Below, piece after piece: positions 33,097 to 41,555 of a stretch of DNA of 64,000 nucleotides. How positions within the stretch are numbered: position 1 is the first letter of the stretch; the number at the start of each line of letters is the position of its first letter. Origin of the DNA: WTFY01 sp965220875 (GTDB lineage: Bacteria; Pseudomonadota; Gammaproteobacteria; UBA4575); contig OZ244849.1 of the NCBI GenBank assembly GCA_965220875.1, positions 372,001 through 436,000 of the forward strand, written 5' to 3'. The position numbers and the translations under genes are program-made. The notes under the pieces were generated by a model, which searched no databases, was not told where the DNA came from, and was given only the letters and a program-made list of their open reading frames with translations.

Positions 33097-33540
33097 CTAG
33101 CTTCCGGACAGCCTGTGATGGGCCGCCTGCACGGCCAGCTCGTAACCCTTGGCACCGAGTCCGGAAATCACGCCGGCCGCGATGTCCGTGAGGAACGAAT
33201 GCTGCCTGAAGTCCTCACGCGCAAAAACGTTGGACAGGTGCACCTCGATGAACGGGATGGCCACGCCCAGCAGGGCGTCGCGCAGGGCGATGCTGGTATG
33301 CGTGAACGCACCCGGATTGAAAATGATCAGGGCGATGCCCTCCTTGCCGGCACGGTGTATCCGCTCCACCAGCTCGTGCTCCGCATTACTCTGGAACCCT
33401 TCCAGCTGGTGACCGAGCTCTTGCGCCGTGACCTGGGCATGCCGGACCACTTCCTCAAGCGTCTCATGACCGTAGATTTCCGGTTCGCGACTGCCCAGAA
33501 GGTTAAGATTTGGACCGTTTAAAACTAGAATCTTGGCCAT
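33097..33540 (-). CDS. aroQ: Type II 3-dehydroquinate dehydratase
   Basis: A 147-residue type II dehydroquinase of the shikimate pathway. Signature sequences are ILVLNGPNLNLLGSREPEIY at the start, FQSNAEHELVERIH near 50, NPGAFTHTSIALRDAL near 75 and EVHLSNVFAREDFRQHS, giving the catalytic Arg, Tyr and His. It is first in the aroQ-accB-accC operon, a conserved arrangement in gammaproteobacteria. Confidence 0.96.
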   Translation of the reverse strand: MAKILVLNGPNLNLLGSREPEIYGHETLEEVVRHAQVTAQELGHQLEGFQSNAEHELVERIHRAGKEGIALIIFNPGAFTHTSIALRDALLGVAIPFIEVHLSNVFAREDFRQHSFLTDIAAGVISGLGAKGYELAVQAAHHRLSGS

Positions 33541-33865
33541 ATCTACCGGATTTTTGCTTCGAAATGTCTTGATCGTGCAGGTTTCTTCGATTTTCTGCTA
33601 GTGTACATGAAATTTTCGGGGAGACCAGTGCTTTGTTAGGATATTTCATCGCGCCCGGCATCGCGGGCCCGACACCGGCCTTGACACCCTGTCCGTGCTG
33701 GCCTGATCCGGCAAGCGGGTATCAGGCCGTGAAGTACCGTGTCTCCAGTGGCACCCGCACCCGGGCGGTTTCGCGCGCACGGGTCTGATACGGGAAAGGG
33801 TACCCAGACCGGTTTGATGGTATCTTTAGCACGCAACGCATAATTACCGCTTTGACCATGCCGGC
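33541..33865. other. Divergent gap between aroQ and the ABC-2 transporter
   Basis: No gene is supported. Both neighbours point outward, so two promoters are expected. A CATAAT at 33839-33844 could be the -10 for the transporter genes, but its -35 is weak. On the other strand TGTACACT around 33601-33608 is a candidate for aroQ. The frames at 33636-33836 have no coding character. Confidence 0.4.
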
Positions 33866-34789
33866 ATGAATCCAGTTATTTCAATCACCAACCTGTCGAA
33901 GGTTTACTCGAACGGACACCGTGCGCTTCATAACATCAATCTGGACATCCACGCCGGAGAGATTCTCGCATTGCTCGGACCGAACGGCGCGGGAAAGACG
34001 ACCCTGATTTCCATCATCTGTGGCATCGTGAATCCCAGCGAGGGATCCGTCATGGTAAACGGTCATGACATCATCCATGAATATCGGACCACGCGCAGCC
34101 TGATCGGCCTGGTGCCCCAGGAGCTGACCCTGGGCATGTTCGAGACCGTGTGGAACACGGTCTGCTTCAGCAGGGGGCTGTTCGGCAAACGCCCGGATCC
34201 CGCTTACCTTGAAGAGCTCCTCAAGCAGCTGACGCTGTGGGAGAAAAAGGACAGCCTGATCATGACCCTGTCCGGAGGAATGAAACGTCGCGTACTGATC
34301 GCAAAGGCCCTCTCCCATCAGCCTTCCGTCCTGTTTCTGGACGAGCCTACGGCAGGGGTGGATATCGAACGGCGCAAGGAAATGTGGAGCCTTGTGACCC
34401 GGCTCAAGGAATCCGGGACGACAATCATCCTGACCACGCACTATATCGAGGAGGCGGAGGCGATCGCAGACCGGGTCGGCGTGATAAACAGAAGCGAACT
34501 GCTGGTCGTGGATGACAAGCAAACCCTCAAGCACAAGCTTGGAAAACGCCAGATGACCATAGAAATGGAAGCGCCCGTTGCCTCGGTCCCGCCATCCCTG
34601 TCCCGCTGGTCCCTGGAATTGTCCGCGGACGGCACGCAGCTGATCTACACCTATGACAGCTACAGCGAGCATACCGGCATCGCAGAACTGCTGCGGGCCG
34701 TGGACCAGGCCGGCTTGCTGCTCAAGGACGTGAACACTTCCCAAAGTTCGCTGGAGGATATCTTCATCAACCTGGTGCAAGACCCGTGA
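33866..34789 (+). CDS. ABC-2 type transporter, ATP-binding protein
   Basis: A 307-residue ATPase with Walker A GPNGAGKTT near residue 45, signature TLSGGMKRR, Walker B VLFLDEPTAGVD and switch His in TTHYIEEAEA. The C-terminal 80 residues are a small extra domain typical of drug/polysaccharide ABC-2 exporters such as YadG. It overlaps its permease by four bases. Substrate is unknown. It is an insertion relative to the common dsbD-aroQ adjacency. Confidence 0.9.
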   Translation: MNPVISITNLSKVYSNGHRALHNINLDIHAGEILALLGPNGAGKTTLISIICGIVNPSEGSVMVNGHDIIHEYRTTRSLIGLVPQELTLGMFETVWNTVCFSRGLFGKRPDPAYLEELLKQLTLWEKKDSLIMTLSGGMKRRVLIAKALSHQPSVLFLDEPTAGVDIERRKEMWSLVTRLKESGTTIILTTHYIEEAEAIADRVGVINRSELLVVDDKQTLKHKLGKRQMTIEMEAPVASVPPSLSRWSLELSADGTQLIYTYDSYSEHTGIAELLRAVDQAGLLLKDVNTSQSSLEDIFINLVQDP

Positions 34790-35550
34790 TCAACGTTCAC
34801 GCAGTCAGCATTATCTACAAGCACGAAATGCTGCGTGCATGGCAGGCCGTCATGCAGACTTTCGTCTCACCCATCGTCTCGACCATCCTGTATTTTGTCG
34901 TGTTCGGCTCGGCCATCGGAACAAGGATCGAAACGGTCCAGGACGTTCCCTACGGCGCGTTCCTCGTTCCCGGCCTGATGATGCTGGCCCTGCTCACGCA
35001 GAGCGTGGCCAACGCCTCGTTCGGCATTTATTTTCCGAGATTCACGGGCACGATCTACGAAGTGCTCTCTGCACCGGTTTCGTTCATCGAGATCCTCATG
35101 GGCTACGTGGGTGCTGCCGCCACCAAGTCCTTCCTGATCGGGATCATCATCCTGGTCACTGCAGGGTTCTTTGTCGAACTGGATATCCACCACCCTTTCT
35201 GGATGCTTGGTTTCCTGGTCCTGACCTGTATCTCCTTCAGCCTGCTGGGGTTCATCATTGGCCTGTGGGCAGACAATTTTGAAAAACTGCAGCTGATTCC
35301 GATGCTGGTGATCACGCCGCTGGTATTTCTCGGCGGAAGTTTCTACACCATCGACATGCTGCCGCCCGCCTGGCGGACCGCAAGCCTGTTCAACCCGGTA
35401 GTGTATCTGGTGAGCGGTTTCCGCTGGAGTTTTTACGAGGTTGCCGACGTCCGCGTCGAAGTCAGCCTGTTCATGGTGCTGCTGTTTACCGGTATCTGCC
35501 TGCTAATCATCTGGTGGATATTCAAGACCGGCTACAGGCTGAAACAGTGA
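34786..35550 (+). CDS. ABC-2 type transporter, permease
   Basis: A 254-residue membrane subunit with six helices, starting at a GTG inside the four-base overlap GTGA with the ATPase gene. Family-like stretches are LYFVVFGSAIGTRI near 40, PGLMMLALLTQSVANASFGI and the conserved FLGGSFYTIDMLPPAWR near 185. It resembles YadH. Together with the upstream ATPase it should form a homodimeric exporter. Confidence 0.9.
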   Translation: MINVHAVSIIYKHEMLRAWQAVMQTFVSPIVSTILYFVVFGSAIGTRIETVQDVPYGAFLVPGLMMLALLTQSVANASFGIYFPRFTGTIYEVLSAPVSFIEILMGYVGAAATKSFLIGIIILVTAGFFVELDIHHPFWMLGFLVLTCISFSLLGFIIGLWADNFEKLQLIPMLVITPLVFLGGSFYTIDMLPPAWRTASLFNPVVYLVSGFRWSFYEVADVRVEVSLFMVLLFTGICLLIIWWIFKTGYRLKQ

Positions 35551-35647
35551 GCCTCAGCCAGGGTGGTGCCGTGCAACGGCTTGCCGGTCCCGGGCCCTGC
35601 CCCTCCTGGCGGCATGCACGAGTGCTGTCCTTGCCTGGACCGGATCA

Positions 35648-37534
35648 CTAAAGACCCTGACCGGGTTCAACCGCTTCCTTGAATCGCTCAAGATGCGATG
35701 AAAACCCGGATGCGCCCATGAAGCCTATTAGCCGGTAACTGTACCTCTCCTGTCCCGAAGGGTCATAAAACAGGATTGCCGGCGGGCCAAACAGGCCGAG
35801 ATGCTTCAACAGCGCCCGGTCCTGTTCATCGTGATGCGTCACGTCCGACTGCAGCAGGACGAAATTCTGGAGTGCGCGTCGCACCTGCAGCTTGCTGAAC
35901 GTGAAGGCTTCCATCTCCTTGCAGGAAATACACCAGTCGGCATAAAAATCGAGCATGACGGGCTTGCCTTCCGCGGCGGCCTGGCGCAGGGCCGTGTCCA
36001 GTCCCTCGACCCCCTTGATCTGCCTGAACGGCAAGACACGGTCCGGGTCCCCGACATACCCTGCCGTGCCCGGGTCGACATTCCTGGCCATCATGCCCTG
36101 CAGCGGATGCAGCAGGCTGTGGCTGCCTGCAGCCGCCCCGATGACCAGGACCGTGCCATAGACCAGGGCAATGACTCCCAGGCCTTTCCACAACCTGAAC
36201 CAGCCCGAGGCGCCCTCCCTGACCCTTTCCAGCGCACCCATGTACACGGAAGATGCAATGAGCAGGATTCCGGTGAGCATCAGTACGATCGGGGCCGGCA
36301 TGACACGTTCCAGCAACCAGATGGCCAGTCCCAGCAGCAGCACACCGGACACCGCCTTCACCGAGCCCATCCACGCCCCTGCCTTCGGTAACAGCTTGCC
36401 TTCCGAGGTCCCCAGCACCAGCAACGGCAAACCCATGCCCAGGCTCAGCGCAAACAATGCGGTGCCACCGAGCACGGCATCCCCGACGTTGGCGATGTAG
36501 ATCAATGCACCGATCAGGGGGGCGTTAATACACGGCCCCACAATCAGCGCCGACAGAAAGCCCATCACGGCGGCCCCGACATAGGAGCCCTGTCGCTGGC
36601 CGGAAGTCACGGCATGCACCCTGGACCGCAACGCTTGCGGCAACTGCAGCTCGTAAAGCCCGAACATGGACAGGGAAAGCAGCACGAGGATGCCGGCGAA
36701 CGCGCCCAGCACCCATGGAGTCTGGAGCCAGAACTGGATATTTTCACCGGACAGGCCAACGGCGATGCCCGCAGCGGTATAGGCTACGGACATGGCAAGC
36801 ACGTAGATGAGCGACAGTGTGAACGCCCTGGATGTCGAGACCCCTGCGCCCTGCCCGACGATGATGCCGGAAAGGATAGGGATCATCGGAAACACGCAGG
36901 GTGTGAAGGCCAGCAGGACCCCCAGGCCAAAAAAGCTGGCTACGGTAAGCCAGAGTTTTCCCGAGGCCAGCAGGCCTGCCAGGCGGTCCTGCTCGGACTG
37001 GAAACCCGGGGGGTCGGCAGCAGAGCCGTTCGAACCGGTCCACGGTGTGCCTGCCCCCAGGTCGGGATTGAAATCCACCACAAGGGTCTTGGTCAAGGGC
37101 GGGTAGCACAGACCGGCTTCCGCGCATCCCTGGTAGGATACCAGCAGCTCTGCGGCGCGCATGTCCCGTGCGACTTGCAGCACCGGCACGGTGGACTGGA
37201 AGTCATGCTCGATACTGGTCACTTCGCCAAAGTACTCATCCTGCGTGACCCGGCCGGCCGGCAACTGCGGCAGGCCCAGGGTCAGACGGGTTCCATCTTT
37301 CGGCGTGACGGCAATCTTGTCCCGGTACAGGTAATACCCCTGCTCGACCCTCCATTGCAGGATGATGGTCCGGCCATCTCCCTGGCTTGCGGTGATCCGG
37401 AAGGCATCGTCCGGATCAAGAAATTCCTGGGCACCGTAACGGCCCAGCAGCGGCTCGCCATCCGGGGTGCCCGCGATCACCGGCTGTACCCACCATGCCA
37501 GTACAATGCAAAGCCAGGCGCTCAAATGTTTCAT
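35648..37534 (-). CDS. dsbD: Thiol:disulfide interchange protein DsbD
   Basis: A 628-residue inner-membrane protein that carries reducing power from cytoplasmic thioredoxin to the periplasm. A signal peptide is at 1-21. The periplasmic alpha domain has a Cys pair in QGCAEAGLCYPP. The membrane domain has CVFPMIPILSG and PCINAPLIGALIYI, the two cysteines of the electron relay. The C-terminal gamma domain has the thioredoxin motif WCISC. It overlaps cutA by four bases at its start. Confidence 0.95.
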   Translation of the reverse strand: MKHLSAWLCIVLAWWVQPVIAGTPDGEPLLGRYGAQEFLDPDDAFRITASQGDGRTIILQWRVEQGYYLYRDKIAVTPKDGTRLTLGLPQLPAGRVTQDEYFGEVTSIEHDFQSTVPVLQVARDMRAAELLVSYQGCAEAGLCYPPLTKTLVVDFNPDLGAGTPWTGSNGSAADPPGFQSEQDRLAGLLASGKLWLTVASFFGLGVLLAFTPCVFPMIPILSGIIVGQGAGVSTSRAFTLSLIYVLAMSVAYTAAGIAVGLSGENIQFWLQTPWVLGAFAGILVLLSLSMFGLYELQLPQALRSRVHAVTSGQRQGSYVGAAVMGFLSALIVGPCINAPLIGALIYIANVGDAVLGGTALFALSLGMGLPLLVLGTSEGKLLPKAGAWMGSVKAVSGVLLLGLAIWLLERVMPAPIVLMLTGILLIASSVYMGALERVREGASGWFRLWKGLGVIALVYGTVLVIGAAAGSHSLLHPLQGMMARNVDPGTAGYVGDPDRVLPFRQIKGVEGLDTALRQAAAEGKPVMLDFYADWCISCKEMEAFTFSKLQVRRALQNFVLLQSDVTHHDEQDRALLKHLGLFGPPAILFYDPSGQERYSYRLIGFMGASGFSSHLERFKEAVEPGQGL

Positions 37535-37851
37535 GTCACGACGTGCCGTGTCACCCAGTCCAGGTATTCTTGGAATCCCATGGTGATGGGAGTCGCAATC
37601 AGCTCAGGAAGTTCATAGGGGTGATGGTTTTTTATGTAGGATTCAAGCCCCGGATACGCGTTTTCGGTCGTTTTGATCAGCACAACGTGCTCGGGCTCCA
37701 CGCACTCCTTTCCCTGCCACACATAGACAGATTGCACGGAAGGCAGGATGTTCACGCAGGCGGCAAGTTTTGCCCGCACGATACCCCTTGCCACCTGTAC
37801 GGCGCTATCACTGTCCGGGAAAGTGGTCAGAACCAGTAAATGTGAAGTCAT
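37531..37851 (-). CDS. cutA: Divalent cation tolerance protein CutA
   Basis: A 106-residue CutA1-family trimeric protein. Expected conserved residues are visible: ARGIVRAKLAACVNILPSV (with the Cys), VYVWQGKE, ETAY-like TTENAYPGLE and HPYELPELIATP. It was linked to copper tolerance in E. coli, but its physiological role is unsettled. It lies upstream of dsbD with a four-base overlap, the usual gammaproteobacterial pair. Confidence 0.93.
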   Translation of the reverse strand: MTSHLLVLTTFPDSDSAVQVARGIVRAKLAACVNILPSVQSVYVWQGKECVEPEHVVLIKTTENAYPGLESYIKNHHPYELPELIATPITMGFQEYLDWVTRHVVT

Positions 37852-38133
37852 GCGGCATGATATCTTGGAACCGGAATTCCCAACAAGCCTAGAACGGGAG
37901 CAGCTTGCGGCAGGCGGCCCGGGCTTGCATGCGGGGGATCCGCGACCCGGGAGGTCTGCCCGGCAACGGTCAAGCTACAATTTCAGGCCAATCCGGTATA
38001 CAGTAGGTACACGACGGCACGGCAGGCCACCGGTACTCGCACCGCGGCCCTCCCCGTAGCCTTCGCAAAACACCAGGCAAATCGGAATTTGCAGCCTGCA
38101 CGCTGTAAACCTGTACCGAAGAAGGATCAACTC

Positions 38134-38607
38134 ATGCAGCAAGGCCGAGTCAGACTGTTTCCCGTGATCGCAGCGGTTTTCCTGATCGTCCCGATCATTG
38201 AAATTTACCTGCTGATACAGGTAGGAAGCATCATCGGTGCGCTTCCCACGATCGGTCTCGTCGTGCTGACGGCCGTACTGGGTGTCATGCTGCTGCGCAT
38301 GCAGGGCATCCAGACCTTTCTCAGATTTCAGCAGTCCCTTGTCCAGGGACGCAATCCGGCGAGCGAGTTGCTGGAAGGAGTCGCCTTGCTGATCGGCGGG
38401 GCTCTGCTGCTCACACCTGGATTTTTCACGGATGCGATCGGGTTTGCCTGCCTGGTACCCGTGACGCGCAGGACGCTGGTCACCTGGCTGATCACGAGAT
38501 TCGGCAGCGGCCTGCAAGGTTCGCTGCACACCCCCCGTGCATACCGTACCCGCGGCAATGTCTACGAAGGTGAAAGCACCCGCCACGATGACGGATCTGC
38601 CGGCTGA
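38134..38607 (+). CDS. fxsA: FxsA-family membrane protein
   Basis: A 157-residue membrane protein from the ATG at 38134, with GAAGGA eight bases upstream; the longer TTG frame at 38089 is less likely. It has three or four helices and the family motif EIYLLIQVGSIIGALPT. Other marks are the GRNPASELLEGVALLIGGAL and LLTPGFFTDAIG stretches. E. coli FxsA affects F-plasmid phage exclusion; its general role is unknown. It precedes groES, as in many relatives. Confidence 0.88.
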   Translation: MQQGRVRLFPVIAAVFLIVPIIEIYLLIQVGSIIGALPTIGLVVLTAVLGVMLLRMQGIQTFLRFQQSLVQGRNPASELLEGVALLIGGALLLTPGFFTDAIGFACLVPVTRRTLVTWLITRFGSGLQGSLHTPRAYRTRGNVYEGESTRHDDGSAG

Positions 38608-38626
38608 TACTGCCTGAAAAAATCAC

Positions 38627-38654
38627 TTGACATTGCCTGTCTCGACCGTATTAT
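38627..38654 (+). promoter_or_regulatory. Sigma-70 promoter of groESL
   Basis: TTGACA at 38627-38632, a 16-base spacer and TATTAT at 38649-38654. The -10 abuts the CIRCE operator, so HrcA binding would block RNA polymerase. Confidence 0.85.
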
Positions 38655-38680
38655 TAGCACTCGCTGAACGCGAGTGCTAA
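38654..38680 (+). promoter_or_regulatory. CIRCE operator for HrcA
   Basis: A perfect CIRCE element: TTAGCACTC (38654-38662), nine-base spacer, GAGTGCTAA (38672-38680). It matches the classical CIRCE consensus exactly. It implies heat-shock control of groESL by the repressor HrcA, a layout seen in betaproteobacteria and some gammaproteobacteria but not in enterics. hrcA is not in the window. Confidence 0.97.
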
Positions 38681-38752
38681 TAACAGGCTTGCCTGAGACA
38701 GGGCACGCAAAGCAAAAACCGAGTTTACAGATTTTTTAAGGAGGCGATCCTG

Positions 38753-39043
38753 ATGAAGTTACGTCCGTTGCATGACCGGGTGGTCGTCAAGCGTATGGAA
38801 GAAGAACGTACAAGCCCCGGGGGGATTGTGATCCCCGATTCAGCTACCGAAAAACCGATCAAGGGTGAGGTGATCGCTGTGGGGAACGGAAAGATTACTG
38901 AAAGCGGAGAGGTCCGTGCACTGGATCTGAAAGCCGGAGATAAAGTCCTGTTTGGAAAATATTCCGGCACGGAAGTGAAAGTCGACGGGGAAGATTTGCT
39001 GGTGATGCGTGAAGACGACGTCATGGCAGTGATCGAAGACTAG
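38753..39043 (+). CDS. groS: Co-chaperonin GroES
   Basis: A 96-residue co-chaperonin that caps GroEL. It starts MKLRPLHDRVVVKRMEEERT, has the mobile-loop region SPGGIVIPDSATEKP, and ends DVMAVIED. Ribosome-binding AAGGAGGCGATCCTG precedes the ATG. Together with groEL it is controlled by the CIRCE operator upstream. Confidence 0.98.
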   Translation: MKLRPLHDRVVVKRMEEERTSPGGIVIPDSATEKPIKGEVIAVGNGKITESGEVRALDLKAGDKVLFGKYSGTEVKVDGEDLLVMREDDVMAVIED

Positions 39044-39088
39044 TCTCTTACTCTCAAACAGATTTAACGCATTTAGGAAGGAATAATC

Positions 39089-40735
39089 ATGAGTGCAAAA
39101 GAAGTACGTTTTGATGAAGAAGCCAGACAACGCATGGCAGTAGGTGTCAACGTTCTGGCCAATGCAGTCAAGGCGACGCTGGGTCCCAAGGGGCGCAACG
39201 TGGTTCTTGACAAGTCTTTCGGAGCTCCGACCGTCACCAAGGACGGCGTATCCGTCGCCAAGGAGATCGAGCTGGAAGACAAGTTTGAAAACATGGGTGC
39301 CCAGATGGTCAAAGAGGTCGCCTCGAAAACCTCGGACGTCGCAGGAGACGGTACGACTACCGCGACCCTGCTGGCCCAGGCGGTGGTCCGGGAAGGCATG
39401 AAGGCCGTGGCGGCCGGCATGAACCCGATGGACCTCAAGCGCGGCCTGGACAAGGCCGTGACGACTGCGGTGGACGGCCTGCAGGGACTGTCCAAGCCCT
39501 GTGCGGATTCCAAGGCCATCGCCCAGGTGGGCAGCATCTCTGCGAATGCGGATTCGTCGATTGGAGACATCATCGCCGATTCCATGGACAAGGTCGGCAA
39601 GGAAGGCGTCATCACCGTAGAGGAAGGAAATGCCCTGGAGAATGAACTCGATGTCGTGGAAGGGATGCAGTTCGACCGTGGCTACCTGTCACCCTATTTC
39701 GTCAACAACCAGGACAACATGAGTTCAGACCTCGAGGACGCGTTTATCCTCCTCCACGACAAGAAAATCTCGAACATCCGTGACCTGCTGCCGTTGCTGG
39801 AAGGCGTGGCCAAGTCAAGCAAGCCGCTGATGATCATCGCCGAGGATGTCGAAGGCGAGGCCCTGGCAACCCTGGTGGTCAATACGATCCGCGGCATCGT
39901 GAAAGTCTGTGCGGCCAAGGCCCCGGGATTCGGGGACCGTCGCAAGGCCATGCTGCAGGACATTGCAGTGCTGACAGGTGGTACGGTGATTTCCGAAGAA
40001 GTCGGCCTGTCACTGGAAAAAGCCAGTCTCGATGATCTCGGCAATGCCAAGCGCGTCATGGTGACGAAAGAGACCACCACGATCGTGGACGGTGCGGGCC
40101 AGGCAAATGACATCAAGGGCCGTATCGACCAGATCAAGGCCTCGATCGAGGAATCCTCTTCCGATTACGACAAGGAGAAACTGCAAGAGCGCATGGCAAA
40201 GCTTGCCGGCGGGGTTGCAGTGATCAAGGTCGGCGCTGCCACCGAAGTCGAGATGAAGGAAAAGAAAGCGCGGGTGGAGGATGCCCTGCATGCGACACGT
40301 GCCGCCGTGGAAGAAGGCGTGGTCCCGGGCGGGGGCGTGGCATTGCTGCGGGCCCGCAATTCCCTGGGTGACATCAGGGGTGAGAACCACGACCAGGATA
40401 TGGGGATTGCGATCGCACGCCGTGCGATGGAAGAGCCCCTGCGCCAGATTGTCGCCAACTCCGGAGAGGAGGCGTCCGTGATCCTGGCCAAGGTCGACGA
40501 GGGCGAAGGAAACTTCGGCTACAACGCGGCGACCGGCGAATTCGGCGACATGATTGACATGGGCATTCTGGACCCCACCAAGGTAGCGCGAACCGCGTTG
40601 CAGAATGCGGCTTCCATTGCAGGCCTGATGATTACCACACAGGCGATGATTGCCGAAAAGCCCAAGGAAGAGGCGCATGACCACCAGGCTGCCACCGACA
40701 TGGCAGGCATGGGCGGCATGGGCGGCATGATGTAA
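39089..40735 (+). CDS. groL: Chaperonin GroEL
   Basis: A 548-residue 60-kDa chaperonin, the normal length. Sequence marks are ATLGPKGRNVVLDKSFG, the ATP-site GDGTTTATLLAQ, and the Gly/Met-rich tail ending GMGGMGGMM. It follows groES by 45 bases, with an AAGGA site upstream. A strong terminator follows at 40768-40794. Confidence 0.98.
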   Translation: MSAKEVRFDEEARQRMAVGVNVLANAVKATLGPKGRNVVLDKSFGAPTVTKDGVSVAKEIELEDKFENMGAQMVKEVASKTSDVAGDGTTTATLLAQAVVREGMKAVAAGMNPMDLKRGLDKAVTTAVDGLQGLSKPCADSKAIAQVGSISANADSSIGDIIADSMDKVGKEGVITVEEGNALENELDVVEGMQFDRGYLSPYFVNNQDNMSSDLEDAFILLHDKKISNIRDLLPLLEGVAKSSKPLMIIAEDVEGEALATLVVNTIRGIVKVCAAKAPGFGDRRKAMLQDIAVLTGGTVISEEVGLSLEKASLDDLGNAKRVMVTKETTTIVDGAGQANDIKGRIDQIKASIEESSSDYDKEKLQERMAKLAGGVAVIKVGAATEVEMKEKKARVEDALHATRAAVEEGVVPGGGVALLRARNSLGDIRGENHDQDMGIAIARRAMEEPLRQIVANSGEEASVILAKVDEGEGNFGYNAATGEFGDMIDMGILDPTKVARTALQNAASIAGLMITTQAMIAEKPKEEAHDHQAATDMAGMGGMGGMM

Positions 40736-40767
40736 TGCAGTCGCACCGGTAACCTTTACCGTTCTGG

Positions 40768-40794
40768 AAGGCCCCGCATCGCGGGGCCTTTTTT
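40768..40794 (+). terminator. Rho-independent terminator of groESL
   Basis: Stem AAGGCCCCGC (40768-40777), loop ATC, GCGGGGCCTT (40781-40790), directly followed by further T residues. Canonical intrinsic terminator about 30 bases after the groEL stop. Confidence 0.95.
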
Positions 40795-40824
40795 ATTCCC
40801 CGGATATTTCGCATACTGGCCCGT

Positions 40825-41373
40825 ATGCGTGTTGACCCTGCAAGCCACCTGATTGCCGGCGTAAGCTACATGCCTTCCTGCAATGCAGATGAACGCCCCG
40901 GCGATTGCCAGCCTTCACTGATCGTGATCCACAACATCAGCCTGCCGCCGGGACAGTTCGGAGGGCCGTACGTCTCGCAGTTGTTTACCAACCGGCTTGA
41001 CCCGGGGGCACATCCCGCTTTCGCCTCCCTGTCAAAACTGAAGGTATCGGCCCATGTGCTGATCCAGCGAAGCGGAAGGATCGTGCAATTCGTGCCGTTC
41101 AACCGGCGCGCCTGGCATGCAGGAGTCTCGAACTTCAGGGGACGGGATCACTGCAATGATTTCAGCATCGGCATTGAACTGGAAGGTACCGACACCCTGC
41201 CCTATGAGGATGCGCAGTACCGGGTACTGGCGGCGTTGATTGATGCGTTGCGCATCGCCTATCCAGCCCTGGACAGGCAGAACATCGCAGGCCATTGCGA
41301 AATCGCCCCGGACCGGAAAACCGATCCGGGGCCTGCTTTCGACTGGCAACGCCTGTACAGGGAACTGGCCTAG
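40825..41373 (+). CDS. ampD: 1,6-anhydro-N-acetylmuramyl-L-alanine amidase
   Basis: A 182-residue cytoplasmic AmpD-type zinc amidase that removes the peptide from recycled anhydromuramyl peptides. Metal and catalytic positions are visible: VIHNISLPPGQFGG near 35, SAHVLIQRSG-type stretch, and NIAGHCEIAPDRKTDPGPAFDW at the C-terminus with the ligand His. It is transcribed on its own after the groEL terminator, followed by gshA after 182 bases. Confidence 0.93.
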   Translation: MRVDPASHLIAGVSYMPSCNADERPGDCQPSLIVIHNISLPPGQFGGPYVSQLFTNRLDPGAHPAFASLSKLKVSAHVLIQRSGRIVQFVPFNRRAWHAGVSNFRGRDHCNDFSIGIELEGTDTLPYEDAQYRVLAALIDALRIAYPALDRQNIAGHCEIAPDRKTDPGPAFDWQRLYRELA

Positions 41374-41555
41374 CCCCCCGGCCCGGCCTGCCGCAGGACG
41401 GCACCGGGCACCCGGGCCCGGGTCTTGCCTGCACGCAGTCAATGATCGCGAAAGCATTTGGAGACAAAATGTGTACAATGCGCATGTACTGACAAACACC
41501 ACAGTGCAGTAGCCGATTCGCCTACACCAAGCAAGGTCACCTGCACGCCAGAACA

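Noticed and set aside
40621..40735. Short repeat in the groEL tail
   Set aside because: The Gly-Met repeats are the normal C-terminal tail of GroEL, not a mobile or regulatory repeat.
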